Assembly (NCBI RefSeq): GCF_016908145.1
Contig: NZ_JAFBDI010000015.1
Coordinates: forward strand, 1 to 53,729
Direction of reading: 5' to 3'
Source: Marinitoga litoralis
GTDB taxonomy: Bacteria > Thermotogota > Thermotogae > Petrotogales > Petrotogaceae
DNA length: 53,729 nt
Both the position numbers and the translations under genes were made by a program. The notes under the pieces were generated by a model that searched no databases, had not been told where the DNA came from, and saw nothing but the letters and a program-made list of their open reading frames with translations. This document shows positions 43,179 through 51,676 of this stretch, piece by piece; positions within the stretch are counted from its first letter, which is position 1; each line of letters begins with the position of its first letter.

Positions 43179-44248
43179 AAGCACTTATACTTTGTGCGGG
43201 TAAAGGAACAAGATTGAGACCATTAACTTTTACAAATGCCAAACCATTAATTCCTATAGCAAATAAACCAACTATAGTATATAGTTTGGAAATGATTAAA
43301 GAAGCAGGAATTACTGAAGTTGGTATTGTAGTAAATCCAGATAATAAGAGAGATTTTGAAGAGACTTTAGGAAATGGTTCTCAATTAGGATTAGAAATAA
43401 CGTATATTGTTCAAGAAGAACCTAAAGGATTAGCTCATGCTGTTGCAATTTCAGAAGAATTCTTAAAAGATGATGAGTTTTTAATGTATTTAGGAGATAA
43501 TTTAGTAACTGTAGATTTAGGTAAATTCGTTAAAGAATTTAATGCTCAAAATATGGATTCATTTATTCTTTTAACACCTGTTGAGGATCCATCTAGATTT
43601 GGTATAGCTATAATGCAAGATGGAAAAGTTGTTAAAGTTGTAGAAAAACCAAAAGATCCACCATCAAATCTAGCAATTATTGGTGTGTATATATTTAAAC
43701 CTGTAATATTTGAGGCTATAAAAAATATAAAACCATCATGGAGAGGCGAATTAGAAATTACTGACGCTATTCAATGGTTATTAGAGAAAGATAAGAATGT
43801 TGGAGCACATATTGTATATGGTTGGTGGAAAGATACAGGAAAACCAGAAGATTTAATTGAAGCGAATAGAAAAGTATTAGAACAATTGAAAGAAAGCGTA
43901 AATGAAGGTATTATATATGAAAATTCATCTGTTCAAGGAAATGTTGTAATAGGAAAGGGATCAAGAGTATTAAATAGTGTATTAAGAGGTCCAATTATAA
44001 TTGGAGAAAATGTTTTAATTTCTAATGCATATGTTGGTCCATATACTAGTTTAGGGAATAATGTAACTATAGAAAATGCTGAATTGGAAAATTCAATTAT
44101 TTTAGATGGTGCTACAGTTGCTCATCTTGAAACAAGATTAGACTCTAGTGTTGTTGGTGCAAATGCTACAGTAATTAATTCAGATAGAAAACCTAGGACA
44201 ATTAGATTAGTTGTTGGTGATTATTCTAAAATAGAAATACCTAAATAA
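43175..44248 (+). CDS. Sugar-1-phosphate nucleotidyltransferase, RmlA long form
   Basis: This enzyme makes a dNDP- or NDP-sugar, probably dTDP-glucose, from glucose-1-phosphate. The 357 residues start with the nucleotide-binding signature LCAGKGTRLRPLTFTNAKPL, followed by the catalytic domain (QEEPKGLAHAVAI, YLGDNLV, WRGELEITDAIQWLL). A C-terminal left-handed beta-helix with hexapeptide repeats (about 245-340) follows. The extra helix fits the long RmlA form (TIGR01208 type). Start behind GGGGGTG, overlapping the phosphatase gene. No rmlB, C or D nearby. Confidence 0.9.
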   Translation: MKALILCAGKGTRLRPLTFTNAKPLIPIANKPTIVYSLEMIKEAGITEVGIVVNPDNKRDFEETLGNGSQLGLEITYIVQEEPKGLAHAVAISEEFLKDDEFLMYLGDNLVTVDLGKFVKEFNAQNMDSFILLTPVEDPSRFGIAIMQDGKVVKVVEKPKDPPSNLAIIGVYIFKPVIFEAIKNIKPSWRGELEITDAIQWLLEKDKNVGAHIVYGWWKDTGKPEDLIEANRKVLEQLKESVNEGIIYENSSVQGNVVIGKGSRVLNSVLRGPIIIGENVLISNAYVGPYTSLGNNVTIENAELENSIILDGATVAHLETRLDSSVVGANATVINSDRKPRTIRLVVGDYSKIEIPK

Positions 44249-44262
44249 ACCGAGGTGTAATG

Positions 44263-45900
44263 ATGTTAGAAAATATAAAAGAGTTATGGAAAGATGTATA
44301 TAATAGTGAAGAAAAATTAGATGAATTAATAAGTTTTTTAGAATCAGAAAAATTAGATGGAAATATTGAAGATAAGGATTGGTATAAGAAGGCTGTTATT
44401 TATTCATTGTATGTAGATTTATATGCAGGTGATTTTAAAAATCTATCATTAAAAATAAATTATTTAAGAGATTTAGGTGTTAATACAATTTGGTTATTAC
44501 CTGTTTTAAATTCTCCTTTAATGGATCAAGGTTTTGATATAAGTGATTATTATAAGATTAGAGAAGATTTAGGTACAAATGAAGATTTTAAAAACTTCTT
44601 AGATATTGCTCATCAAAATGGAATTAAGGTAATATTTGATATAGCAATAAACCATACATCAAGTGAACATCCATGGTTTAAATCAGCAAAAAGTTCTAAA
44701 GATTCTCCATATAGGGATTATTATATTTGGAGTGAAAATACTGAAAAGTATAAAGATGCAAGATTGTTATTTAAAGGAATGGTAAATAGTAATTGGGAAT
44801 ATAATGAAGAAACTAAAGATTATTATTTTCATAGATTTTATCCATTTCAACCAGATTTGAATTATAAGAACCCTCAAGTTTTAATAGAGATGATAAGAAT
44901 ATTGGTATTCTGGAAGAAAATGGGTGTAGATGGTTTTAGGATGGATGCAGCTCCATTTTTATGGAAAGAAGAGGGTACAAATTGTGAAAATTTACCTCAA
45001 ACACATAAAATACTAAAAATATTTAGATTAGCGTTAGACTATATACAAGAAGGAAGTATTTTAGTTGCAGAGGCAAACTTGAGACCAAATGATGTAGTTG
45101 AATATTTTGGTGATGGAGATGAATGTCATGCAGGATATCATTTCCCATTAATGCCAAAGTTCTTTTTAACTGTTGCAGAAAAAGATTATTCTCATATTTT
45201 AGAAGCTTTAAAACCTGAAAATACTCCTGAGATACCAGATAGTTGTAGATGGTTTACTTTCTTAAGATGTCATGATGAATTAACTTTAGAATTTGTAAGT
45301 GAAGAAGAAAGAATAAAAATGAATAATTATTATTTAAAAGATCCATTATGGACATTTAGAGAAGGCGAAGGTATAGCAGGTAGATTGTATGAATTAATGG
45401 ATAAAGATGTTAGAAAAGTATTGTTATCTTTTTCAATGTTATTCACCACAGAAGGTTCTCCTATAATTTATTATGGGGATGAGCTAGCTCTTGAAAATGA
45501 TTATGATTTCTATAATAAAATGGTTGAAAAAACAGGATTTAAAGACTCTAGATTTTTAAATAGAGGACCAATATACTGGGAATATGTAGAAAATAAATTG
45601 AAAGATGAAAATTCAAAAGAATATACCGTATATAATGAAATAAAAAAGATGTTAAATGTTAGAAATGAATATATTGAATTCTTTGAAGCAAAAGGAGTAA
45701 TAATACCTGTAAAAGATAAATCATTATATGTGGTTAAAAAAAGAGTAAAAGATAAGATGTTATGGGCATTTCATAACTTAACAAATGAAGATAAAAAGGT
45801 TGAATTAAAAAAAGAGGGTTATAGTATTTTGGATAATAATAAAGTTGAATTATTAGAATTGAAACCATATGAATATAAATGGATAGTGTTTGAAGAATAG
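44263..45900 (+). CDS. GH13 alpha-amylase family glycosidase
   Basis: A TIM-barrel enzyme acting on alpha-glucosides. Of 545 residues, the barrel shows the four GH13 regions: DIAINHTSSEHPWF, then GFRMDAAPF with nucleophile D228, LVAEAN with acid/base E270, and FLRCHDELT with D338. A C-terminal beta domain ends in YEYKWIVFEE. The N-terminal 40 residues and HPWF segment resemble trehalose synthase and oligo-1,6-glucosidase groups. No signal peptide, so it is cytoplasmic. The second of two tandem ATGs is better spaced from GAGGTG. A strong terminator follows, so it ends the operon. Exact specificity is not decided. Confidence 0.9.
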   Translation: MLENIKELWKDVYNSEEKLDELISFLESEKLDGNIEDKDWYKKAVIYSLYVDLYAGDFKNLSLKINYLRDLGVNTIWLLPVLNSPLMDQGFDISDYYKIREDLGTNEDFKNFLDIAHQNGIKVIFDIAINHTSSEHPWFKSAKSSKDSPYRDYYIWSENTEKYKDARLLFKGMVNSNWEYNEETKDYYFHRFYPFQPDLNYKNPQVLIEMIRILVFWKKMGVDGFRMDAAPFLWKEEGTNCENLPQTHKILKIFRLALDYIQEGSILVAEANLRPNDVVEYFGDGDECHAGYHFPLMPKFFLTVAEKDYSHILEALKPENTPEIPDSCRWFTFLRCHDELTLEFVSEEERIKMNNYYLKDPLWTFREGEGIAGRLYELMDKDVRKVLLSFSMLFTTEGSPIIYYGDELALENDYDFYNKMVEKTGFKDSRFLNRGPIYWEYVENKLKDENSKEYTVYNEIKKMLNVRNEYIEFFEAKGVIIPVKDKSLYVVKKRVKDKMLWAFHNLTNEDKKVELKKEGYSILDNNKVELLELKPYEYKWIVFEE

Positions 45901-45930
45901 CTTGTGCTTTTTGCACAAGCTATTTTTAAT
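45897..45930 (+). terminator. Terminator of the radical SAM/sugar operon
   Basis: ATAGCTTGTGC and GCACAAGCTAT pair over 11 bp around five Ts, followed by TTTTAAT. The stem includes the GH13 stop codon. Confidence 0.93.
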
Positions 45931-45959
45931 AATTAAGAGAAAGATTTTTCAACAATAAA

Positions 45960-45968
45960 TGATATAAT
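45960..45968 (+). promoter_or_regulatory. aro operon promoter, extended -10
   Basis: TGATATAAT about 36 bp before the DAHP synthase start. No good -35. Confidence 0.6.
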
Positions 45969-46003
45969 AATATATACAATTAAAAAAATTATTGGAGGTA
46001 AAA

Positions 46004-46819
46004 ATGGATATAAAGATTGTTTCTCGAAAATCAATTGAAAATACAATAATAGATTTAGGTAATACAAAAATAGGGGAAGGGTATTTTACAATAATAGCCG
46101 GCCCATGTTCAGTTGAAGATAAAAATATTATTGAAGAAACAGCCCATTTTTTACATGAGTTAGGTATTAATATTATGCGTGGAGGTGTTTTTAAACCACG
46201 TACATCCCCTTATTCTTTCCAAGGATTGGGTAAATTGGGTTTAGAGTATTTGAAATTAGCTGCTGAAAAATATAATTTAAAAACTATAACAGAAGCTTTA
46301 GATGAAGATAGTTTGAATATAGTAAATGAATGTGCCGATATTATACAAATAGGATCTAGAAATGCACAAAATTATGGGTTATTAAAAAAAGTAGGTAAAT
46401 TACATAAACCTATATTATTAAAAAGAGGGTTTATGATGACTTTAGAAGAGTTTTTATACTCTGCAGAATATATTGCATATGAGGGAAATAATAATATAAT
46501 TTTATGTGAAAGAGGTATTAGAACATTTGAAACTAAAACAAGAAATACTTTAGATATTTCAGCAATACCTGTATTAAAAAAAGAAACACATTTGCCAATA
46601 ATAATTGATCCTAGTCATGCAGCAGGTAGAAGCGATATAATACCAGATTTAATAAAAGCAGCATTAGCAGTAGGATCTCATGGTATTATGGTTGAAATTC
46701 ATCCACAACCTGAAAAAGCTTTGTCAGACGGGAAACAAAGTTTAAATTTTAAAGAATTTGAAAAAGTAATTAAGGAAATTAAAAGTTTATCTACTTCTTT
46801 TGGAGTTGAAATTAAATGA
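46004..46819 (+). CDS. aroF: 3-deoxy-7-phosphoheptulonate synthase, short type I-beta form
   Basis: DAHP synthase joins PEP and erythrose-4-phosphate, the entry to the shikimate pathway. The 271 residues contain the barrel motifs IAGPCSVED, MRGGVFKPRTSPYSFQG, LLKRGF, LCERGIRTFE and IDPSHAAGR. The Thermotoga maritima enzyme has an extra N-terminal ferredoxin-like regulatory domain of about 70 residues. It is absent here: only about 20 residues precede the catalytic barrel and the promoter lies immediately upstream. It should therefore resist Tyr/Phe feedback, like the short Pyrococcus form. Start behind GGAGG. It overlaps aroA by four bases. Confidence 0.95.
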   Translation: MDIKIVSRKSIENTIIDLGNTKIGEGYFTIIAGPCSVEDKNIIEETAHFLHELGINIMRGGVFKPRTSPYSFQGLGKLGLEYLKLAAEKYNLKTITEALDEDSLNIVNECADIIQIGSRNAQNYGLLKKVGKLHKPILLKRGFMMTLEEFLYSAEYIAYEGNNNIILCERGIRTFETKTRNTLDISAIPVLKKETHLPIIIDPSHAAGRSDIIPDLIKAALAVGSHGIMVEIHPQPEKALSDGKQSLNFKEFEKVIKEIKSLSTSFGVEIK

Positions 46820-48075
46820 AAATAAGTCCAGTTAAAAAAATAAGAGCAAAATTTATTATGCCACCTGATAAATCAATAACTCATAGGGTATTAATTTTAT
46901 CATCTATGGCTAATGATAAGAGTAAATTATATAATTTACTAAATGCAGATGATACTAAAAGAACATATAATATTTTAAAAAGTCTTGGCATAAATTTTAA
47001 AGGTGATTTTAATAAACTAGAAGTATATCCTAAACCTATAAGAGAGATTGAAAAACCACTATATTGTGGAAATTCAGGCACAACAGCTCGTTTAATAAGC
47101 GGATATTTATCCACTCAAAACGGGCTGTTTATTTTATATGGTGATAAATCATTATCAAAAAGACCTATGAAAAGAATAATATTGCCATTAGAATTAATGG
47201 GAGCAAAAATAGAATCTAGAAATGGATATTTACCTTTAATAATTAAAGGTAAAAACTTAAAAGGGATTAAATACACCTTACCAATTCCAAGTGCACAATT
47301 GAAATCTGCTATTATATTAGCGGCTTTAAATAGTGAGGGTAAAACAATTATTAAAGGAGATAAAAATTCTAGAGATCATACAGAAAGACTTATAAAGTAT
47401 ATGAATGGAAATATAGAAATAAAAAATAATGTGATTTCTGTAGAAAAATCAAATTTAGAACCATTGAATTTTAAAGTTCCTGGAGATTTTTCTTCGGCAG
47501 CATTTTTTATTACTTTAGCAATTTTGCATTCTAATGCAAAAATAATAATAGAAAATGTAAATTTAAATCCTACACGTATTGGTTTTTTAAAAATATTAGA
47601 ACAAATGAATGCAAATATTAAATATGAAGTATTTGAAAATGATCCTGAACCTATTGGAAGAGTTATTGCTGAAACTTCTAATGAATTAAAAGGAATAGAA
47701 ATACCTAAGGAATTAATACCAAATGCAATTGATGAATTACCGTTATTAGCTCTTATAGGATTAAATGCAGAAGGTAGGACAATATTAAAAAATGCTAAAG
47801 AATTAAGAGTAAAAGAAAGTGATAGAATAAAAGTCGTAGTTGAAAATTTTAAAGATTTAGGAATAAAAATAGATGAATTAGAAGATGGATTTATAGTAGA
47901 AGGAAAACAAAAAATTACAGGTGGAAAAATAAAAACATATAATGATCATAGGATTGCGATGATGTTTTCTATTTTAGGTTTAATTAGCAAAGAAGGAATA
48001 GATATAGATAATATAAATTATGTAAAAATATCATTTCCAGATTTTTTAAAATATATAGATAATTTGAATAATTAA
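46816..48075 (+). CDS. aroA: 3-phosphoshikimate 1-carboxyvinyltransferase (EPSP synthase)
   Basis: EPSP synthase transfers the enolpyruvyl group of PEP to shikimate-3-phosphate. The 419 residues show PDKSITHR at the N-terminus, GNSGTTARLISG, and the class II marker motifs GDKSLSKRPMKR, PSAQLKSA, SRDHTERL and LNPTRIG. KESDRI and YNDHRIAM near the C-terminus complete the active site. It overlaps aroF, with no ribosome site of its own visible, so translation is coupled. Other shikimate genes are elsewhere. Confidence 0.96.
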   Translation: MKISPVKKIRAKFIMPPDKSITHRVLILSSMANDKSKLYNLLNADDTKRTYNILKSLGINFKGDFNKLEVYPKPIREIEKPLYCGNSGTTARLISGYLSTQNGLFILYGDKSLSKRPMKRIILPLELMGAKIESRNGYLPLIIKGKNLKGIKYTLPIPSAQLKSAIILAALNSEGKTIIKGDKNSRDHTERLIKYMNGNIEIKNNVISVEKSNLEPLNFKVPGDFSSAAFFITLAILHSNAKIIIENVNLNPTRIGFLKILEQMNANIKYEVFENDPEPIGRVIAETSNELKGIEIPKELIPNAIDELPLLALIGLNAEGRTILKNAKELRVKESDRIKVVVENFKDLGIKIDELEDGFIVEGKQKITGGKIKTYNDHRIAMMFSILGLISKEGIDIDNINYVKISFPDFLKYIDNLNN

Positions 48076-48102
48076 TTCTAAGGAATTTTTAAGGGAATAG
48101 TT

Positions 48103-48130
48103 ATATAATTAACTCGTAATATAATTAACT
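48103..48130 (+). promoter_or_regulatory. Tandem direct repeat in the efflux operon promoter
   Basis: ATATAATTAACT occurs at 48103-48114 and again at 48119-48130, a 16-bp period. Each copy contains TATAAT. The first copy is also part of a partial palindrome, AGTTA-N6-TAACT (48099-48114). It sits 22 bp before the first efflux gene and looks like an operator over the promoter. Confidence 0.6.
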
Positions 48131-48151
48131 TAAATAAAGGAGAGTGGAAAA

Positions 48152-49177
48152 ATGAAAAAAGGTATTTTCTTTTTTGTATTGATATTTTTATCTTTAAACA
48201 CTTTTGCATTAAGTACTAGTGAATTATTAGAATTAATTTCTAATAACACTGATTATGTTTTGAATGAATTAAATCATGAAAGCAATATGATAGACTATGA
48301 AAATGCAAAGGTTACAGCAGATAGCACAGCAGCTAAACTAAATCTTCAAAATAATTATTATTCAATTATGAAAAGTTATGAAACTACAAAATATAACTTA
48401 TTAAAAAATTTAATTAACATGCTATTTTCATTAAAAAATGATCAAATAAATATTCAAATTAAGCAATTAAGTTTTGAAAATGCTCAAAAAAATTATGATG
48501 ATTCAAAAAATTTATATGAAAAAAATTTAATTAGTCATTCTAGCTTATTAAATGCTGAGTATAATTTTAAAAATGCACAATACAGTTTAGAAAATGCCAA
48601 AATAACATTAATGAATGATTTTGAAGATTTCAAAACGTTTATTAACTCAGATGATGCTACTATTAATTATGAATTGAAAATTAATTTTCCTGAATTACCT
48701 GTAATAGAAGATATAGAAAAAATAGTAGAAAATGATTACGATTATTTAATTCAAAAAGTATCCTATCAAATAACATTAAATGAGTATAATGCAACAAAAG
48801 AATTTTTAAGTGGCTCAGATTTAAGAAAAAAAGAAATAGATTTAAAAAAGAAAGAATTAAACTTAAATGATTTAAAAGAATCAAAAATAAGAAGTATTAA
48901 ACAACTAATAAATGATATTAATTTGTCAAAATTAGATTTATCAGCATCTTTGATTAACTTAAAATATTTAGAAGAGAATTTAAAAGATACTGAAAAAAGA
49001 TATAATAGCGGATTAATAGAGAAATCACAATTCAATCAAGCGAGGATATCATTTCTTTCAACGGTGATGCAAATAAATAATAAGAGAATGGGATTATTAT
49101 TAAAATATATGGACTTATATAATTATTTAAAAGAAGATATGAATGAAAAAATATTAGAACTCGTTGAATTAAAATGA
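48152..49177 (+). CDS. TolC-like efflux protein, helix-rich, few barrel strands
   Basis: First gene of the efflux operon. The 341 residues have a signal peptide (IFFFVLIFLSLNTFA) and the two-fold helical pattern of outer-membrane efflux proteins, with paired helices such as NAQKNYDDSKNLYEKNLIS and DTEKRYNSGLIEKSQFNQAR, the typical TolC turn motifs. TolC proteins usually have over 400 residues and two pairs of beta strands per half. Here the stretches between helices (near 40-60 and 215-235) are short, polar and helical-looking, so the barrel may be missing. It is followed by a second, fuller TolC-like gene. Start behind GGAGAG. Confidence 0.8.
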   Translation: MKKGIFFFVLIFLSLNTFALSTSELLELISNNTDYVLNELNHESNMIDYENAKVTADSTAAKLNLQNNYYSIMKSYETTKYNLLKNLINMLFSLKNDQINIQIKQLSFENAQKNYDDSKNLYEKNLISHSSLLNAEYNFKNAQYSLENAKITLMNDFEDFKTFINSDDATINYELKINFPELPVIEDIEKIVENDYDYLIQKVSYQITLNEYNATKEFLSGSDLRKKEIDLKKKELNLNDLKESKIRSIKQLINDINLSKLDLSASLINLKYLEENLKDTEKRYNSGLIEKSQFNQARISFLSTVMQINNKRMGLLLKYMDLYNYLKEDMNEKILELVELK

Positions 49178-49187
49178 GGTGTAACTA

Positions 49188-50471
49188 ATGAAAAAAATAA
49201 TGTTGATAATACTATTATTACCAATATTATCTTTTCCAAATTGGTTGGATAATATTAAAAACTATATATATGATGATTCACAATATTTAATTGTTTTAAA
49301 TAATTATAATCAAACAAAAGAAAATTATTTCTTAAAAGAAACATTTTTACCTTCTATTATGATAACAAATGGTAGATACAATTATTCTAAATCAGACACA
49401 TCAGAATCATCATCTATAAATGTTCCTTTAAGAATTAATGCAAAAATCTTTGACTTTGATTTAAGCATAAATAGTAATTTTTCAAATTCACTATGGGACG
49501 ATTGGAGAGATACATATTCATTAACAATTTCAAAAGAAATATTTTCAGAAACTGATGAAGAAATAATTAATGCTAGAATCAATTTATTAAACTCAAAATG
49601 GAATTTTTTAAATACAAAAAATCAATTACTAATTAATTATTTAAATAAGGGATTTAATAATTTTTACTATGGTCAATTATATATGATACAAGAACAGCTT
49701 TTTGAATATCAAAAAGAAGATTATGAGAATAATAAGATAAAATATGAAAATGGAATTATAAGTAAAGTAGAATATTTAAATAGTAAAAAGTCATATTTGA
49801 ATTCTCAAATTATGCTTTTAGATGCAAAAAAGAATTATGAAGATTATAAGGAATACAATGTTGATTATCAAATAATTGATTTAACTGTTCCATCATCTGA
49901 AAATATTTTTAATAGACCCGATGTTATTGCGGAGCAATTAAATGTTGAATTAAAGAAAATGCAAAAAGATAGGATATATAGATTATATATACCAGATATA
50001 AATACAGGTATTACATTTGATTATAATTATCCTGTGCAATCAAATGAAAAGAAATTAACTACTTCTGTATTTGTTAATTTTAATTATAATTTATATGATA
50101 AAGGTTATAGGGAATATCAAGTTGAGCAAATACAAAATAATTTATATATAGCAAAAAAAGATTATGAAGAAAAAATAAATCAATTATTTGATCAATATGA
50201 AAATATGCTGAAAAATCTAAATACTTTAGAATTATCTTTACAAAGTAAAATGTTGGATTTAGAAATAAAGGAATTAAATTATGAAATATATAAGGAAAAA
50301 TATGAAAAAAACATGATTTCTAAAAAGGATTTAGAAGAAAAATATTTAGAATATAAGCAATCAAAATTATCTTTAGAAAAAGTAAAGTTTGATATTTTTG
50401 TTCAAAAATTGAATATATATAGTTTTTTAGGCTATGATTTAATTAGCCTATTTGAGGAGGAATTTAAATGA
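49188..50471 (+). CDS. TolC-like outer membrane efflux protein
   Basis: The 427-residue product has a signal peptide (IMLIILLLPILSFPNW), helical hairpins in two halves (with YENGIISKVEYLNSKKSYL and KYEKNMISKKDLEEKYLEYK), and beta-strand segments between them. The latter are INVPLRINAKIFDFDLSIN in the first half and NTGITFDYNYPV plus TTSVFVNFNYNLYD in the second, as in TolC barrels. It is the probable outer-membrane channel of the operon's tripartite pump. Start behind GAGGTG, 10 bp after the first TolC-like gene; its stop overlaps the next start. Confidence 0.88.
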   Translation: MKKIMLIILLLPILSFPNWLDNIKNYIYDDSQYLIVLNNYNQTKENYFLKETFLPSIMITNGRYNYSKSDTSESSSINVPLRINAKIFDFDLSINSNFSNSLWDDWRDTYSLTISKEIFSETDEEIINARINLLNSKWNFLNTKNQLLINYLNKGFNNFYYGQLYMIQEQLFEYQKEDYENNKIKYENGIISKVEYLNSKKSYLNSQIMLLDAKKNYEDYKEYNVDYQIIDLTVPSSENIFNRPDVIAEQLNVELKKMQKDRIYRLYIPDINTGITFDYNYPVQSNEKKLTTSVFVNFNYNLYDKGYREYQVEQIQNNLYIAKKDYEEKINQLFDQYENMLKNLNTLELSLQSKMLDLEIKELNYEIYKEKYEKNMISKKDLEEKYLEYKQSKLSLEKVKFDIFVQKLNIYSFLGYDLISLFEEEFK

Positions 50472-51667
50472 AAAAATGGATTATATCTATATTAATAATT
50501 GTATTAATAGGGGTATCGATATTTGTTATATTAAATAATAAGAAAAATAATGTAGTTGATACAACTAATAAGTATATAGAATATCCAGTTCAAATAGGAA
50601 GTTTAACTGAAGTTATAGATGTATCTGGTCATATTAAACCTAAGAATTATAGATATATATATCCTCAAGTTTCTGGAAAAGTTGTTGAAATATATAAGAA
50701 AGAAGGAGATTATGTAAAAGAAGGAGAACCTATATTAAAGATAGATGATACAACATTATACATTTCATATTTAAATGCTAAACAGTCATATGAATCTGTA
50801 AAGGGCCAAAATACAATTGATGAAGAGATTAAAAAAGCTCAATATGAAAAAGCTAAAAAAGATTATGAAAATACAGTTATTAAAGCACCAATATCAGGTA
50901 AATTAATAAACTTTAGTGTTGAATTAGGAAATACATTAGGAACAAATACTTTAGTAGGAGTTATTATTGATGATACAAATTATGAATTTATTGGTTATAT
51001 TGATTTGATAGATTATCCAAAAGTAGAAATTGGACAGAATTTAACTTTGACAATAGACGGATATTTTGATAAAGAAATAAAAGGAGTTATAACATATATT
51101 TCTTCAGGTGATTTAACTTCAAATAATGTATCTGTTGCAGAAATAAAAGCTGATTTATTATTAACAGATTCTTCTAATAATATATTTGAAGAAAGTATTG
51201 ACTTAGAAAAAAGTACTGAATCTATATCAACAAGTAATGAGGCAAAAAGAAAAGTATTATCAGAAAAAATAAAAAATATGACTCCAGAACAAATAGCAGA
51301 ATTAAAGAGATCATATGCAAAATCACCTATATTATCAAATAAATCTAATTTAAAAATATTCGCAGGAGTATCTGCTGAGGGACAAATTTTTTCAGTTAAT
51401 GAAGAAAATATTTTGAAAATACCTTTAACTGCAATAATGAGTAAAGATGGAAAAACTTATGTTTTGGTAAAAAAAGGTGTTGATGAAAAAGATAATACTA
51501 TTCCTGAAGAAAGAGAAATAAAGTTGGGAACTATAACTGAAAGTTTTGCAGAAGTTGAAGAAGGATTAAAGGAAGGGGAAATAATATTAATGAAATCAAC
51601 ATCAATATTAAAAAAATCAACTACTTCAACTAAGGGTATTCCAGCGGGAAGAGTTTTAGGTAAATGA
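50468..51667 (+). CDS. MacA-like periplasmic adaptor (membrane fusion protein)
   Basis: The 399-residue adaptor bridges the MacB transporter and the TolC channel. It has an N-terminal membrane anchor (WIISILIIVLIGVSIFVIL) and a lipoyl domain split by a very short helical hairpin (YLNAKQSYESVKG to YEKAKKDYEN). The lipoyl halves are VSGKVVEIYKKEGDYVKEGE and VIKAPISGKLINF. Beta-barrel and membrane-proximal domains follow. Inside the barrel region sits an insert of about 50 charged residues (NMTPEQIAELKRSY). Short hairpins imply a long TolC partner or extra spacer. Start behind GAGGAGG, overlapping the upstream stop. Confidence 0.92.
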   Translation: MKKWIISILIIVLIGVSIFVILNNKKNNVVDTTNKYIEYPVQIGSLTEVIDVSGHIKPKNYRYIYPQVSGKVVEIYKKEGDYVKEGEPILKIDDTTLYISYLNAKQSYESVKGQNTIDEEIKKAQYEKAKKDYENTVIKAPISGKLINFSVELGNTLGTNTLVGVIIDDTNYEFIGYIDLIDYPKVEIGQNLTLTIDGYFDKEIKGVITYISSGDLTSNNVSVAEIKADLLLTDSSNNIFEESIDLEKSTESISTSNEAKRKVLSEKIKNMTPEQIAELKRSYAKSPILSNKSNLKIFAGVSAEGQIFSVNEENILKIPLTAIMSKDGKTYVLVKKGVDEKDNTIPEEREIKLGTITESFAEVEEGLKEGEIILMKSTSILKKSTTSTKGIPAGRVLGK

Positions 51668-51676
51668 GGTGGTTGA

